Below, one piece after another: positions 9,361 through 17,530 of a DNA stretch of 64,000 nt; the first letter of the stretch is position 1, and each line of letters opens with the position of its first letter. A model generated the notes under the pieces. It saw only the letters and a list, made by a program, of their open reading frames with translations. It searched no databases and was not told the origin of the DNA. A program made the translations under genes and the position numbers. The stretch is from Actinacidiphila sp. DG2A-62. Its GTDB lineage: Bacteria; Actinomycetota; Actinomycetes; Streptomycetales; Streptomycetaceae. The stretch lies in assembly GCF_035825295.1 (NCBI RefSeq), contig NZ_JAYMGI010000002.1, positions 5,137,501-5,201,500 of the forward strand, in the 5' to 3' direction.

Positions 9361-10776
9361 CTAGTTGTTCGGGTCGTCGTCCGCGCCGTTCAGGCCCAGG
9401 CCCGGGAGCAGGCCGGGCAGCAGCGGCGGCAGGACCACCGAGTGCTGCGGGTCGGTCGGGCTGGGCGTGGGCGTGCCCGTGGTCGGCGTCGTCGCCGGGG
9501 GTTCGGGCAGCAGGCCGCCCGCGCCGCCGATCAGGCCCTGGGGGGTGGTGCCGGACGGCGACGGGGTGGGGGACTGGCCGGTGCCCGTGCCGTCCTGCGC
9601 GCCGCTGGCGGTGGACTGCGACGGGCTCGGCGTCCGCGCGCCCGCCGTGCCGGACCCGCCGGAGCCACGGCCGTCGTCGTCGTGGGAGGACGACCCGTGG
9701 CGGTGGTCGTGCGGCGCGGGCAGCAGCGGCTGCAGCGGTGCGACCTCCTGGTCTATGGCGGCGAAGACCGAACTCACCTGCTCGGACACGTCGGTGAGCT
9801 GGGCCGGGAGCTTGCCGCGCAGATCGCTCCAGCCCTGCCGGTGGGACTCGGCGAAGCTGTTGAGCGTCTCGATGGGCTGCAGCGAGCCGTCCTCCTTGTA
9901 CGCCTGGGACAGCAGCCGGTGGCCCTCCGCGGCCTCCTGGTGCATCCCGGACAGCGCCTTGCGGACCTCGGCGACCGACTCGTCGTCCAGCTGCCCGCCG
10001 CGGCCGCGGTCCATCAGCCGGCGCGCCTCCTGCATGCGGGTGGACGCCATGTCGAGGTAGACCTTGCCGCGGGAGGCGTCGCCGCCGGCCATGTCGAGCT
10101 TGAGGTCCTCCATGCCGCGCTTGAGGCCGTAGAGGGTGTCGCCGGGCAGGGCGTTGGTGCTCGCGGCGGCCACGCCGCCGAGGGCGCCGGCGGCGACGCC
10201 GACGGTCAGGCCGCCGACCGCCAGCCGCCGCGACAGCCGGGAGCGCGGCGCGAGCTTGCGCAGGCCGGAGGCGCGGCGGCCGGGGTCGCGCTCCTCCTGG
10301 GGCTCGCCGCGCTGCTCGGGCACTCGGCCGGTGGACAGGCTGCCGTCGGCGATCGCCTGCTCCATGGCGGCGATCAGCTGGGCCCGCTGCACGGTCTTGG
10401 TGTGCGCCGACATCACCGGCCGGGGCCGGGCGCTGAGAGCGCCCGCGAGGGCCACCAGCGCGGCCTGCTCGGGGTCGGCCCGCCGGTCGGCGGCGTGGGC
10501 CCCCGCGTGGGCCGCGGTGTACCCGCCGTGGCCGGCGTGGCCGGCGTGCTGGTGGCCGTGGGCGGCGTGCGATCCGTGTCCGCCGTGCGCGCCCGCGGCG
10601 GGGCCGCGGTGCTGGTCGGTCCGGCCCTGCGTGCCGGGGCCGTCCTGGTCCCGGCCGCCGCCGGAAGCGTCCCCGGGGCCGCCCGGCTCGCCGCCGTGCT
10701 CCCCGGGGACGCCGGCGTCCTCAAGGGCCTGGGCGAAGGCGTTCGCCCGGCGGTGTGCCGTTGCCTGTCCGATCAC
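9361..10776 (-). CDS. rsbN: RsbN-type anti-sigma factor of BldN (single-pass membrane protein, DUF5667-like)
   Basis: About 471 residues. The cytoplasmic N-terminus holds AHRRANAFAQALED and, after a histidine-rich linker, ARPRPVMSAHTKTVQRAQLIAAMEQA. A membrane segment follows (RLAVGGLTVGVAAGALGGVAAAS), then an outside helical region GDTLYGLKRGMEDLKLDMAG...MASTRMQEARRLM and a Pro/Thr/Ser-rich tail. In Streptomyces venezuelae RsbN is encoded just downstream of bldN and sequesters it; this gene has that position, strand and topology. The start: AGGAGG abuts GTG 10785, which is too close, but lies about 8 nt before GTG 10776, so 10776 is preferred. Confidence 0.8.
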   Translation of the reverse strand: MIGQATAHRRANAFAQALEDAGVPGEHGGEPGGPGDASGGGRDQDGPGTQGRTDQHRGPAAGAHGGHGSHAAHGHQHAGHAGHGGYTAAHAGAHAADRRADPEQAALVALAGALSARPRPVMSAHTKTVQRAQLIAAMEQAIADGSLSTGRVPEQRGEPQEERDPGRRASGLRKLAPRSRLSRRLAVGGLTVGVAAGALGGVAAASTNALPGDTLYGLKRGMEDLKLDMAGGDASRGKVYLDMASTRMQEARRLMDRGRGGQLDDESVAEVRKALSGMHQEAAEGHRLLSQAYKEDGSLQPIETLNSFAESHRQGWSDLRGKLPAQLTDVSEQVSSVFAAIDQEVAPLQPLLPAPHDHRHGSSSHDDDGRGSGGSGTAGARTPSPSQSTASGAQDGTGTGQSPTPSPSGTTPQGLIGGAGGLLPEPPATTPTTGTPTPSPTDPQHSVVLPPLLPGLLPGLGLNGADDDPNN

Positions 10777-10980
10777 CGGCGGCACCTCCTCTCGTCATCC
10801 ACACTCGACTCCCCGTACCGCCACGATGGTTGCGCTGCCCGGGGCCGTCCACTCGATCGAGTGAAAAGCGCGGTGCGGTGCGCGGCACAGAAGTGTCTGC
10901 ATGTGTTGCAACGAGTCCGAACCGGTGGGGTTACGCGACCGCGGTGGCCGCCGCACGGTCGTATCGGCGGCACCGCCGGG

Positions 10981-11802
10981 TCACCGGGCGTCGTCGGGCA
11001 GCAGGCGGGCCAGGGTGCGCACGGCGCGGTACTGGAGGGTCTTGATGGCGCCCTCGTTCTTGCCCATCACACGCGCGGTCTCGGCCACCGACAGGCCCTG
11101 CAGGAAGCGCAGCGTGACGCATTCCTGCTGCTGGGGGTTGAGTTTGCGGACGGCGGTCATCAGCGCCTCGTTGGACAGCGACTCCATCACGGAGTCCTCG
11201 GGGCTGCGCTCGACCTCGTTGGCGTCGAGCATCTCGCCGGTGGTCACTTCGAGGCGGAAGCGGCTGGACTTGAAGTGGTCGGCGACCAGGTTGCGGGCGA
11301 TGGTGACCAGCCACGCGCCGAAGTCGCGGCCCTGCCAGGTGAAGGTGCCGATGCGGCGCAGCGCCCGCAGGAACGTCTCGCTGGTCAGGTCCTCGGCGGT
11401 GGCCCGGCTGCCGACGCGGTAGTAGATGTACCGGTAGACGGTGTCGCTGTAGTGGTCGTAGAGCCGCCCGAACGCCTCGGTCTCGCCGTCCTGGGCGCGT
11501 TCGACCAGGTCCATCATCCGGCCGCTGTCGGTGTCCGAGGAGGGCCTGCGGGCGGTCCCCTGGGCGGGGGCGGCGCCGCGCTGGGCGCCCTGGCCGTGCC
11601 GAGGGGCGGCGCTGCCGGCGCGGGTGCGTCTGCCGGCGGCGGTGCTGGTTTCGGCCATCGCGTAGGCGGGGCCGGGGACGGTGGGACCGGACGTGGCGAG
11701 GGCGGGCCCGGGCTGCGCGGGGACGTGGCGCATCAGGCAGTCGATAACCAGTGCGCGCAACGCAGCCAGGCCGGAGGTGCTAACCCCGTCGTGTGGGTAC
11801 AC
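10981..11802 (-). CDS. bldN: Pro-BldN, ECF RNA polymerase sigma factor for development
   Basis: 273 residues from GTG 11802. The first 90 or so residues (MYPHDGVSTSGLAALRALVI onward) form the N-terminal pro-sequence that distinguishes BldN; in S. coelicolor it is removed to give active sigma. Sigma region 2 is EAFGRLYDHYSDTVYRYIYYRVG with ATAEDLTSETFLRALRR, then WLVTIARNLVADHFKSS. Region 4 contains QQQECVTLRFLQGLSVAETARVMGKNEGAIKTLQYRAVRTLARLL. Known BldN targets include chaplin and rodlin genes for the aerial hyphal sheath. rsbN lies 204 nt downstream on the same strand. Confidence 0.93.
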   Translation of the reverse strand: MYPHDGVSTSGLAALRALVIDCLMRHVPAQPGPALATSGPTVPGPAYAMAETSTAAGRRTRAGSAAPRHGQGAQRGAAPAQGTARRPSSDTDSGRMMDLVERAQDGETEAFGRLYDHYSDTVYRYIYYRVGSRATAEDLTSETFLRALRRIGTFTWQGRDFGAWLVTIARNLVADHFKSSRFRLEVTTGEMLDANEVERSPEDSVMESLSNEALMTAVRKLNPQQQECVTLRFLQGLSVAETARVMGKNEGAIKTLQYRAVRTLARLLPDDAR

Positions 11803-12134
11803 GGGACTCCCAGAGGCAGAACTTCCATCACGTGCAGTACGGGACCGTTCACCCGTCGTGGCGACGTGTGGGTACCGGAATGCGTCTGAGGAGAATAACG
11901 CTTCGTACAGGCGACGCTACACCGAGTTGCTCAAATCGCCGTTTCCGCCGTTTCCTGTACGCATTCGCGATCGCTCAATTATCGAACGGGCGCCCGTGGT
12001 TGACCACTTCTGGTCGTGAAATGCTCGCGGAGAGAGCGTGTTGTGCCCGTGTGGCGCGAGGGGGAGCCGGGGCGCGCGGGCGGCCGGAAAGAGGCGGTCG
12101 CACGCGTCCGCCGGACGGTCGCGCGGCGTGGCGG
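11803..12134 (-). promoter_or_regulatory. bldN upstream region with nested inverted repeats
   Basis: This 332-nt gap holds no gene and is clearly less GC-rich than its surroundings. Two overlapping inverted repeats stand out: GTGGT-tg-ACCAC at 11996-12007 and GACCA-cttc-TGGTC at 12002-12015. The palindrome gcgatcgc lies near 11967-11974. GGGAG precedes the GTG of bldN by 4 nt. BldD is known to bind this promoter in S. coelicolor, but I cannot pick out a clear BldD box (AGTGA-n-TCACC). Confidence 0.5.
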
Positions 12135-13139
12135 TCAGCGGCGCCTGCGGCGGACCGCGACGGCGGCCAGGACGCCGCCGGCCAGCGCGCCGGTGCCGGC
12201 CGCCGCAGGCAGGCCGATCCTGGCCGCCTTGCGGCCGGTGCGGTAGTCGCGCAGCCGCCAGCCGTGCGCCCGGGCGTGCCGGCGCAGGCTGGTGTCGGGG
12301 TTGATCGCGTACGGGTGGCCGACCAGCGAGAGCATCGGGATGTCGTTGTGCGAGTCGCTGTAGGCGGCGCAGCGCGACAGGTCCAGGTCCTCGGCGGCGG
12401 CCAGCGCGCGGACCGCCTCGGCCTTGGCCGGGCCGTGCAGCGGCTCGCCGACCAGCCGGCCGGTGTAGACGCCGTCGACGGACTCCGCGACCGTGCCCAG
12501 CGCGCCGGTCAGGCCGAGCCGGCGGGCGATGATCGTGGCGGTCTCCACCGGCGCCGCGGTCACCAGCCACACCCGCTGCCCGGCGTCCAGGTGCGCCTGG
12601 GCGAGCGCGCGGGTGCCCGGCCAGATCTTGTCCGCCATGTACTCGTCGTAGATCTCCTCGCCGATGGAGGTCAGCTCCTCCACCCGGTGGCCCTTGACGA
12701 TGGACAGCGCGCTGTCGCGGGCGTCCCGCATGTGCGCGGGGTCCTCGGCGCCGGCCAGCCGGAAGTACGCCTGCTGCCAGGCGAAGCGCAGCAGGTCGCG
12801 CTTGTGGAAGAACTTCCGCTTGTACAGGCCGCGCCCGAAGTGGAAGAGCGCGGCGCCCTGCATCACGGTGTTGTCGAGGTCGAAGAAGGCGGCGGCGCGC
12901 GCGTCGCGGGCCACCGGGGCGTCCGGAGCGGCGGCGGACGCCTCCCGCGCGGCGTCCGCGGCGCTCCGCGCGTCCGCGGTCCCGGCGGCGGCGTCCGCGT
13001 CGTGCCCGGTGTCCGCGCCGTGCTCGGCGGCCAGCGTGGCCAGTGCGCTCTCCGCGGCCTCCGCCGCGGCCGCGCCGGCCTGCACACTCCGCTCGGTCGC
13101 GGACTGCTTACGGGGGGTGAGCCATCTGAGTGCGGCCAT
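12135..13139 (-). CDS. HAD-IB family phosphatase (SerB/CicA-like)
   Basis: 334 residues from the ATG giving MAALRWLTPRKQSATERSV; an ATG at 13151 is possible. After an Ala-rich N-terminal 90 residues comes the HAD motif AAFFDLDNTVMQGAALFHFGRGLY (DLDNT), then WLVTAAPVETA (motif II Thr) and the motif III/IV region KAEAVRALAA...CAAYSDSHNDIPMLSLVGHP with the DSxxD signature. The C-terminal KAARIGLPAAAGTGALAGGVLAAVAVRRRRR is a likely membrane anchor with a positive tail. Relatives act on phosphoserine or lysophospholipid-type phosphates; the substrate here is unknown. It is divergent from the glutaredoxin gene and on the bldN strand. Confidence 0.82.
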   Translation of the reverse strand: MAALRWLTPRKQSATERSVQAGAAAAEAAESALATLAAEHGADTGHDADAAAGTADARSAADAAREASAAAPDAPVARDARAAAFFDLDNTVMQGAALFHFGRGLYKRKFFHKRDLLRFAWQQAYFRLAGAEDPAHMRDARDSALSIVKGHRVEELTSIGEEIYDEYMADKIWPGTRALAQAHLDAGQRVWLVTAAPVETATIIARRLGLTGALGTVAESVDGVYTGRLVGEPLHGPAKAEAVRALAAAEDLDLSRCAAYSDSHNDIPMLSLVGHPYAINPDTSLRRHARAHGWRLRDYRTGRKAARIGLPAAAGTGALAGGVLAAVAVRRRRR

Positions 13140-13191
13140 GCACGCGAGCATAACCACGTTGCGGGGCAGGCTTGATGCGCCCGCGAAGCCG

Positions 13192-13215
13192 TTGTGTGAA
13201 CGCGGCGCGACACAA
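13192..13215. promoter_or_regulatory. Inverted repeat at the glutaredoxin start
   Basis: TTGTGT (13192-13197) and ACACAA (13210-13215) flank a 12-nt centre that begins gaacgcg. The left part, TGTGAACGCG, equals the first ten bases of the canonical Rex site, but the right half does not match. It overlaps the ATG at 13215. Operator function is only a suggestion. Confidence 0.3.
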
Positions 13216-13490
13216 TGGCGGACATGACCCCATCGAGCACCGGACCCGCCCCCGCGGTCCGTACCGTCACGCTGATCGTCAAGCCCGGCTGCCACCTGTG
13301 CGACGACGCGCGCCAGGTCGTCGCCAAGGTCGCCGCCGAGACCGGCGCGCGGGTGACCGAGCAGGACATCACGCGGGACGCCGCGTTGTACGACCGCTAC
13401 TGGGAGCAGATCCCGGTGGTCCTCGTCGACGGCGAGCAGCACACGTTCTGGCGCGTCGACGAGGCCAGGCTGCGCGCCGCCCTGACGTAG
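13215..13490 (+). CDS. Glutaredoxin-family thiol-disulfide protein
   Basis: 91 residues (88 if started at ATG 13224). Thioredoxin fold with the active site KPGCHLCDDA (CxxC) at the start of helix 1 and the cis-proline loop QIPVVLVDGEQ. The last helix is DEARLRAAL. The size, the CHLC motif and the WRVDE turn place it with the actinobacterial glutaredoxin-like group that sits next to rex. It is cytoplasmic; the reductant (mycothiol or thioredoxin) is not determinable. It precedes the exonuclease by 126 nt in the same direction. Confidence 0.85.
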   Translation: MADMTPSSTGPAPAVRTVTLIVKPGCHLCDDARQVVAKVAAETGARVTEQDITRDAALYDRYWEQIPVVLVDGEQHTFWRVDEARLRAALT

Positions 13491-13616
13491 CGGCGCCCTC
13501 GCGCGGGGGAAGATCCGGCAACCGGGTGGTTTACGCGGGTTGACCGGGGTCGGGGGGCTTCACGTAACATCGGGGGCGTTTTGTACGGCCGGGGGTGAGG
13601 TTGAGGAGCGCCCCCG

Positions 13617-14323
13617 GTGGTCGCAGACGGCAGCGCAGGGCCCCCCGCGCCACGGGGCTTCGCCGTGGTGGACCTGGAGGCGACGGGTTCGTCCTCGCAC
13701 CGGCACCGGGTGGTCGAGCTGGCCGTCGTGCTGCTGGACCGCGACCTGGTGCCGCAGGGCGAGTTCACCACGCTGGTCGACCCGCAGGGCCCGGTCGGCC
13801 CCACCCACATCCACGGCATCGAGCCGGACCACCTGGGCGGCGCGCCGCGCTTCGCCGGCATCGCCGCCGGCTGCTGGCGCTGCTGCGCGGGCGGGTGCTG
13901 GTCGGCCACAACGTCGGCTGCGACCGGGCCTTCCTGGTCGCCGAGTACGCCCGGCTGGGCCTGCGGCTGCCCGCCGTGCCGGAGCTGTGCACGATGCGGC
14001 TGGCCGCCGCCCGCGGCGCCCTGTCCGGCGGCGCCCCCTCCCGCTACCGGCCGCACGGACTGAGCCTGCGCGCGGTCGCGGCCGAGGCGGGCATCACCGA
14101 CTGGAGCCCGCACACCGCGCTCGGCGACGCGCAGGCGACCGCGGCGCTGTTCGCGCAGTTCGCCGCCGGGGTCGCGGACCTGCCGGACCTGCTGGCGCTG
14201 GCCGCCGGGGTGCGCTGGCCGGAGCCGTCCGGCGTGCTGGCCGCGGCGGACGCGCTGTGGATGCGGCGGCGCACCGAACCGGCGCGCCGACCGGTGCCGA
14301 ACCCGCGGCAGGGGGGCGCGTGA
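13617..14323 (+). pseudogene. DEDDh 3'-5' exonuclease (DnaQ-like) with a frameshift
   Basis: GTG 13617 follows gaggag (13603-13608). The ExoI motif is FAVVDLEATGSS (D and E), and ExoII is VGHNVGCDRAFLVAEY. ExoIII is HTALGDAQATAALFAQ, with H and D spaced as in the DEDDh class. Motif I lies in one frame and motifs II and III in another; the switch is near 13868. Adding one C to gccgccggctg gives IAARLLALLRGRVLVGHNVGCD and a continuous protein of about 235 residues. This is probably a sequencing deletion rather than true decay, since both halves keep all catalytic residues. The family resembles the proofreading epsilon subunit; a free-standing repair or RNA-trimming role is possible. Confidence 0.8.
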
Positions 14324-14360
14324 TGCCCATCACTTCCGCCGGGCAAATCGGACACCATCT

Positions 14361-14378
14361 TTGTGCACGCGTTCACAA
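14361..14378. promoter_or_regulatory. Rex operator (ROP site) upstream of rex
   Basis: TTGTGCACGCGTTCACAA is an 18-bp near-palindrome differing at one position from the symmetric Streptomyces Rex site TTGTGAACGCGTTCACAA. It lies 76 nt before the rex start, with no other gene between, matching the known autoregulation of rex-hemACD by the NADH/NAD+ ratio. Confidence 0.88.
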
Positions 14379-14454
14379 AGACATAGCCTGGCGTCCACGG
14401 GGCGGCTCCCATGACCGTGGTCGCCCTCAGCCCAGCTCTACCCGCAGGAGCACC

Positions 14455-15165
14455 GTGGCAACTGGCCGATCACACCGACCGGCGACCCGCGGCCGAGGGA
14501 TCCCCGAGGCCACCGTCGCCAGACTTCCGCTGTACCTGCGGGCGCTGACAGCTCTGTCCGAGCGCTCCGTGCCCACCGTGTCCTCGGAGGAACTCGCCGC
14601 GGCCGCCGGGGTCAACTCGGCCAAGCTGCGCAAGGACTTCTCCTACCTCGGCTCCTACGGCACGCGGGGCGTCGGCTACGACGTGGAGTATCTCGTGTAC
14701 CAGATCAGCCGGGAACTCGGGCTCACCCAGGACTGGCCGGTCGTCATCGTCGGTATCGGCAACCTGGGCGCCGCCCTGGCCAACTACGGCGGGTTCGCCT
14801 CCCGCGGCTTCCGCGTCGCGGCCCTGCTGGACGCCGACGCGGGCCTGGCCGGACGCCTGGTGGCCGGACTGCCGGTGCGGCACATCGACGAGCTGGAGTC
14901 GATCGTCGCCGACAACCAGGTGTCGATCGGCGTCATCGCCACCCCCGCCGGCGCCGCCCAGGAGGTCACCGACCGCCTGGTCGCGGCCGGCGTCACCTCC
15001 ATCCTCAACTTCGCCCCCACCGTGCTGTCGGTGCCCGACGGCGTGGACGTCCGCAAGGTCGACCTCTCCATCGAGCTGCAGATCCTCGCCTTCCACGAGC
15101 AGCGCAAGGCCGGTGAGGACCGCCAGGAGCCCGACGGGGACGTGCCCGCCGTGATGCCCGCATGA
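14455..15165 (+). CDS. rex: Redox-sensing transcriptional repressor Rex
   Basis: 236 residues from GTG 14455, 4 nt after gcaggag. The N-terminal winged helix (PEATVARLPLYLRALTALSE, then VSSEELAAAAGVNSAKLRKDFSYLGSYGTRGVGY) is followed by the NAD(H)-binding Rossmann domain VVIVGIGNLGAALANYGGFASRGF and its acidic strand 2 end ALLDADAG. The C-terminal helix VDLSIELQILAFHEQ is the domain-swapped helix of Rex dimers. Rex represses respiratory and haem genes at low NADH. It overlaps hemA by 4 nt (ATGA), so haem synthesis is co-transcribed with its regulator. Confidence 0.96.
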   Translation: MATGRSHRPATRGRGIPEATVARLPLYLRALTALSERSVPTVSSEELAAAAGVNSAKLRKDFSYLGSYGTRGVGYDVEYLVYQISRELGLTQDWPVVIVGIGNLGAALANYGGFASRGFRVAALLDADAGLAGRLVAGLPVRHIDELESIVADNQVSIGVIATPAGAAQEVTDRLVAAGVTSILNFAPTVLSVPDGVDVRKVDLSIELQILAFHEQRKAGEDRQEPDGDVPAVMPA

Positions 15166-16538
15166 GTCTTCTGGTCGTCGGGCTGTCGCACCGCACCGCC
15201 CCGGTGAGCGTCCTGGAGCGCGCCGCGCTGGGCGCCGAGGCGCGCGCCAAGCTGCTGCAGGACGCGCTGGCCGCCGAACCCGCCGCCGAGGCGGTCGTGC
15301 TGGCCACCTGCAACCGGGTCGAGCTGTACGCGGACGTCGACAAGTTCCACGCCGGCGTGGAGGAGCTGTCCACGCTGCTCGCCCGGCACAGCGCCGTCGC
15401 CCTCGACGAGCTGACCCCGCACCTGTACGTGCACTACGAGGACCGGGCCGTCCACCACCTGCTGTCGGTGGCCTGCGGGCTGGACTCGATGGTGGTCGGC
15501 GAGGGCCAGATCCTCGGCCAGATCAAGGACGCGCTGGCGGCCGGCCAGGAGCTGCACACCGCCGGCCGGATGCTCAACGACCTGTTCCAGCAGGCGCTGC
15601 GGGTCGGCAAGCGGGCGCACTCCGAGACCGGCATCGACCGGGCTGGGCAGTCGCTGGTCACCTTCGGCCTCGAACAGCTCGCGCCCGCCACCGGCGAACT
15701 GGCCGGCAAGCGGGCCCTGGTGGTCGGCGCCGGATCGATGTCCTCGCTGGCCGCCGCGACCCTGGCCCGGGCCGGCGTCGCCTCCGTCACCGTCGCCAAC
15801 CGCACCGCCGAGCGGGCCGAGCGGCTGGCCGCGCTGCTCACCGAGCAGGGCGCCGCCCACGGCACCACCGCCCGCGCGATCGGCATCGCCGAGGTCCGCC
15901 GGGCGCTGCCCGAGGCCGACCTGGTGGTGTCCTGCACCGGCGCGACCGGCCTGGTGCTGACCGCCGCCGACCTGCGCGAGGCCGTCGCGGGACGCCCCGC
16001 GCACGCGCCGCTGGCGGTGCTCGACCTGGCCATGCCGCGCGACGTGGACGCCGCCGCCCACGACGTGCCCGGCGTGCACCTGGTGGACATCGAGGACCTG
16101 GCCGCCGCCTCCGCGGACGCGCCGATGGCCGCCGACGTGGACCAGGTGCGGGCCATCGTCGCCGAGGAGGTCGCCGCCTTCGGCGCGGCCCAGCGCGCGG
16201 CCCGCATCACCCCGACCGTGGTCGCGCTGCGCGCCATGGCCGCCGATGTCGTGGCGGGTGAACTCGCCCGGCTGGACGGTAGGCTGCCCGGTCTGGACGA
16301 CAAGCAGCGCGCGGAGATCACCCAGACCGTGCGCCGCGTCGTGGACAAGCTCCTGCACGCGCCGACCGTGCGGGTCAAGCAGCTGGCCGGCGAGCCCGGC
16401 GGCGCGGGGTACGCGGACGCGCTGCGCGAACTCTTCGACCTGGACCCGCAGACGGTCGCCGCCATGCGCTCCGCGCCGGCCGCGCCCGCCGCGCCGGCGG
16501 CACCGGTGGTGCCAGAACCGAATCGAGGCTCCCGATGA
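15162..16538 (+). CDS. hemA: Glutamyl-tRNA reductase
   Basis: 458 residues; ATG overlaps the rex stop. First committed step of C5-pathway tetrapyrrole synthesis: glutamyl-tRNA to glutamate-1-semialdehyde with NADPH. Catalytic C50 lies in VVLATCNRVELYAD. Other conserved parts are GLDSMVVGEGQILGQIKDA, the NADPH Rossmann motif VVGAGSMSSLAAATLARAG with VTVANRT, and the C-terminal dimerisation helices through KLLHAPTVRVKQLA. The last 25 residues are an Ala/Pro-rich extension. It overlaps hemC by 4 nt. Its product goes to HemL, which is encoded at 41082-42434. Confidence 0.97.
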   Translation: MSLLVVGLSHRTAPVSVLERAALGAEARAKLLQDALAAEPAAEAVVLATCNRVELYADVDKFHAGVEELSTLLARHSAVALDELTPHLYVHYEDRAVHHLLSVACGLDSMVVGEGQILGQIKDALAAGQELHTAGRMLNDLFQQALRVGKRAHSETGIDRAGQSLVTFGLEQLAPATGELAGKRALVVGAGSMSSLAAATLARAGVASVTVANRTAERAERLAALLTEQGAAHGTTARAIGIAEVRRALPEADLVVSCTGATGLVLTAADLREAVAGRPAHAPLAVLDLAMPRDVDAAAHDVPGVHLVDIEDLAAASADAPMAADVDQVRAIVAEEVAAFGAAQRAARITPTVVALRAMAADVVAGELARLDGRLPGLDDKQRAEITQTVRRVVDKLLHAPTVRVKQLAGEPGGAGYADALRELFDLDPQTVAAMRSAPAAPAAPAAPVVPEPNRGSR

Positions 16539-17530
16539 ACCCGCAGCAGTCCTCCGCGCAGGAGTCCGCCCCCGACCGGACGGCCCCCCTGCGCCTGGGC
16601 ACGCGGAAGAGCACGCTCGCCATGGCCCAGTCGGGCATGGTCGCCGAGCAGGTCCGCCAGGTGACCGGCCGCGAGGTCGAGCTGGTGGAGGTCACCACCT
16701 ACGGCGACGTCTCCCGGGAGAGCCTGGCGCAGATCGGCGGCACCGGCGTCTTCGTCTCGGCGCTGCGCGACGCGCTGCTGTCCGGCGAGATCGACCTGGC
16801 CGTGCACAGCCTGAAGGACCTGCCGACCGCCGCCGCGCCGGGCCTGGTGCTCGCCGCGATCCCGGTCCGCGAGGACCCGCGCGACGTGCTGATCGCCCGC
16901 GACGGCCTGACCTTCGCCACCCTGCCGCCCGGCGCCCGCGTCGGCACCGGGGCGCCGCGCCGCGCCGCGCAGCTCAACGCGTGGGCACGGTCACACGGTC
17001 TGCGGATCGAGACGGTCCCGATCCGCGGCAACATTGACACCCGGATCGGGTACGTTACTTCCGGCAAGCTCGACGCGGTCGTGCTGGCCGCCGCCGGGCT
17101 CAACCGTATCGGCCGGCTCGCCGAGGCGAGCGAGCTGATCGGCGCCGACACCGTACTGCCCGCCCCCGGCCAGGGAGCGCTGGCCGTGGAGTGCGCCGCC
17201 TCCGACCCGGAGCTGGCCGCACAGCTCGCCGAGCTCGACGACCCGGAGACCCGGGCCGCCGTGACCGCAGAGCGATCCCTGCTCGCCGCCCTCGAGGCCG
17301 GCTGCTCCGCGCCCGTGGGCGCGCTCGCCGACCTCGTGGCCGACGGGCAGGCTACCGAGCTGCGCCTGCGCGCCGTCGTCGGCACCACCGACGGCGTCAC
17401 GCTGGTGCAGATGTCCACCACCGGCCCCGTACCGGCATCGGACGACGAGGCGCTGGCCCTGGGCCGCGAACTCGCCGAGGCGATGCTCGCCAAGGGAGCG
17501 GCCGGTCTTATGGGGGAGCGCACACCTTGA
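16535..17530 (+). CDS. hemC: Hydroxymethylbilane synthase (porphobilinogen deaminase)
   Basis: 331 residues from ATG 16535, with gagg 6 nt upstream. It polymerises four porphobilinogens into hydroxymethylbilane. The catalytic acid lies in DLAVHSLKDLPT; arginine-rich cofactor contacts are in GAPRRAAQLNAW and VPIRGNIDTRIG. C257 in EAGCSAPVGA carries the dipyrromethane cofactor. LPAPGQGALAVEC is also diagnostic. The first 18 residues are a non-conserved lead. It is third in the rex-hemACD operon and overlaps hemD by 4 nt (TTGA). Confidence 0.97.
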   Translation: MNPQQSSAQESAPDRTAPLRLGTRKSTLAMAQSGMVAEQVRQVTGREVELVEVTTYGDVSRESLAQIGGTGVFVSALRDALLSGEIDLAVHSLKDLPTAAAPGLVLAAIPVREDPRDVLIARDGLTFATLPPGARVGTGAPRRAAQLNAWARSHGLRIETVPIRGNIDTRIGYVTSGKLDAVVLAAAGLNRIGRLAEASELIGADTVLPAPGQGALAVECAASDPELAAQLAELDDPETRAAVTAERSLLAALEAGCSAPVGALADLVADGQATELRLRAVVGTTDGVTLVQMSTTGPVPASDDEALALGRELAEAMLAKGAAGLMGERTP

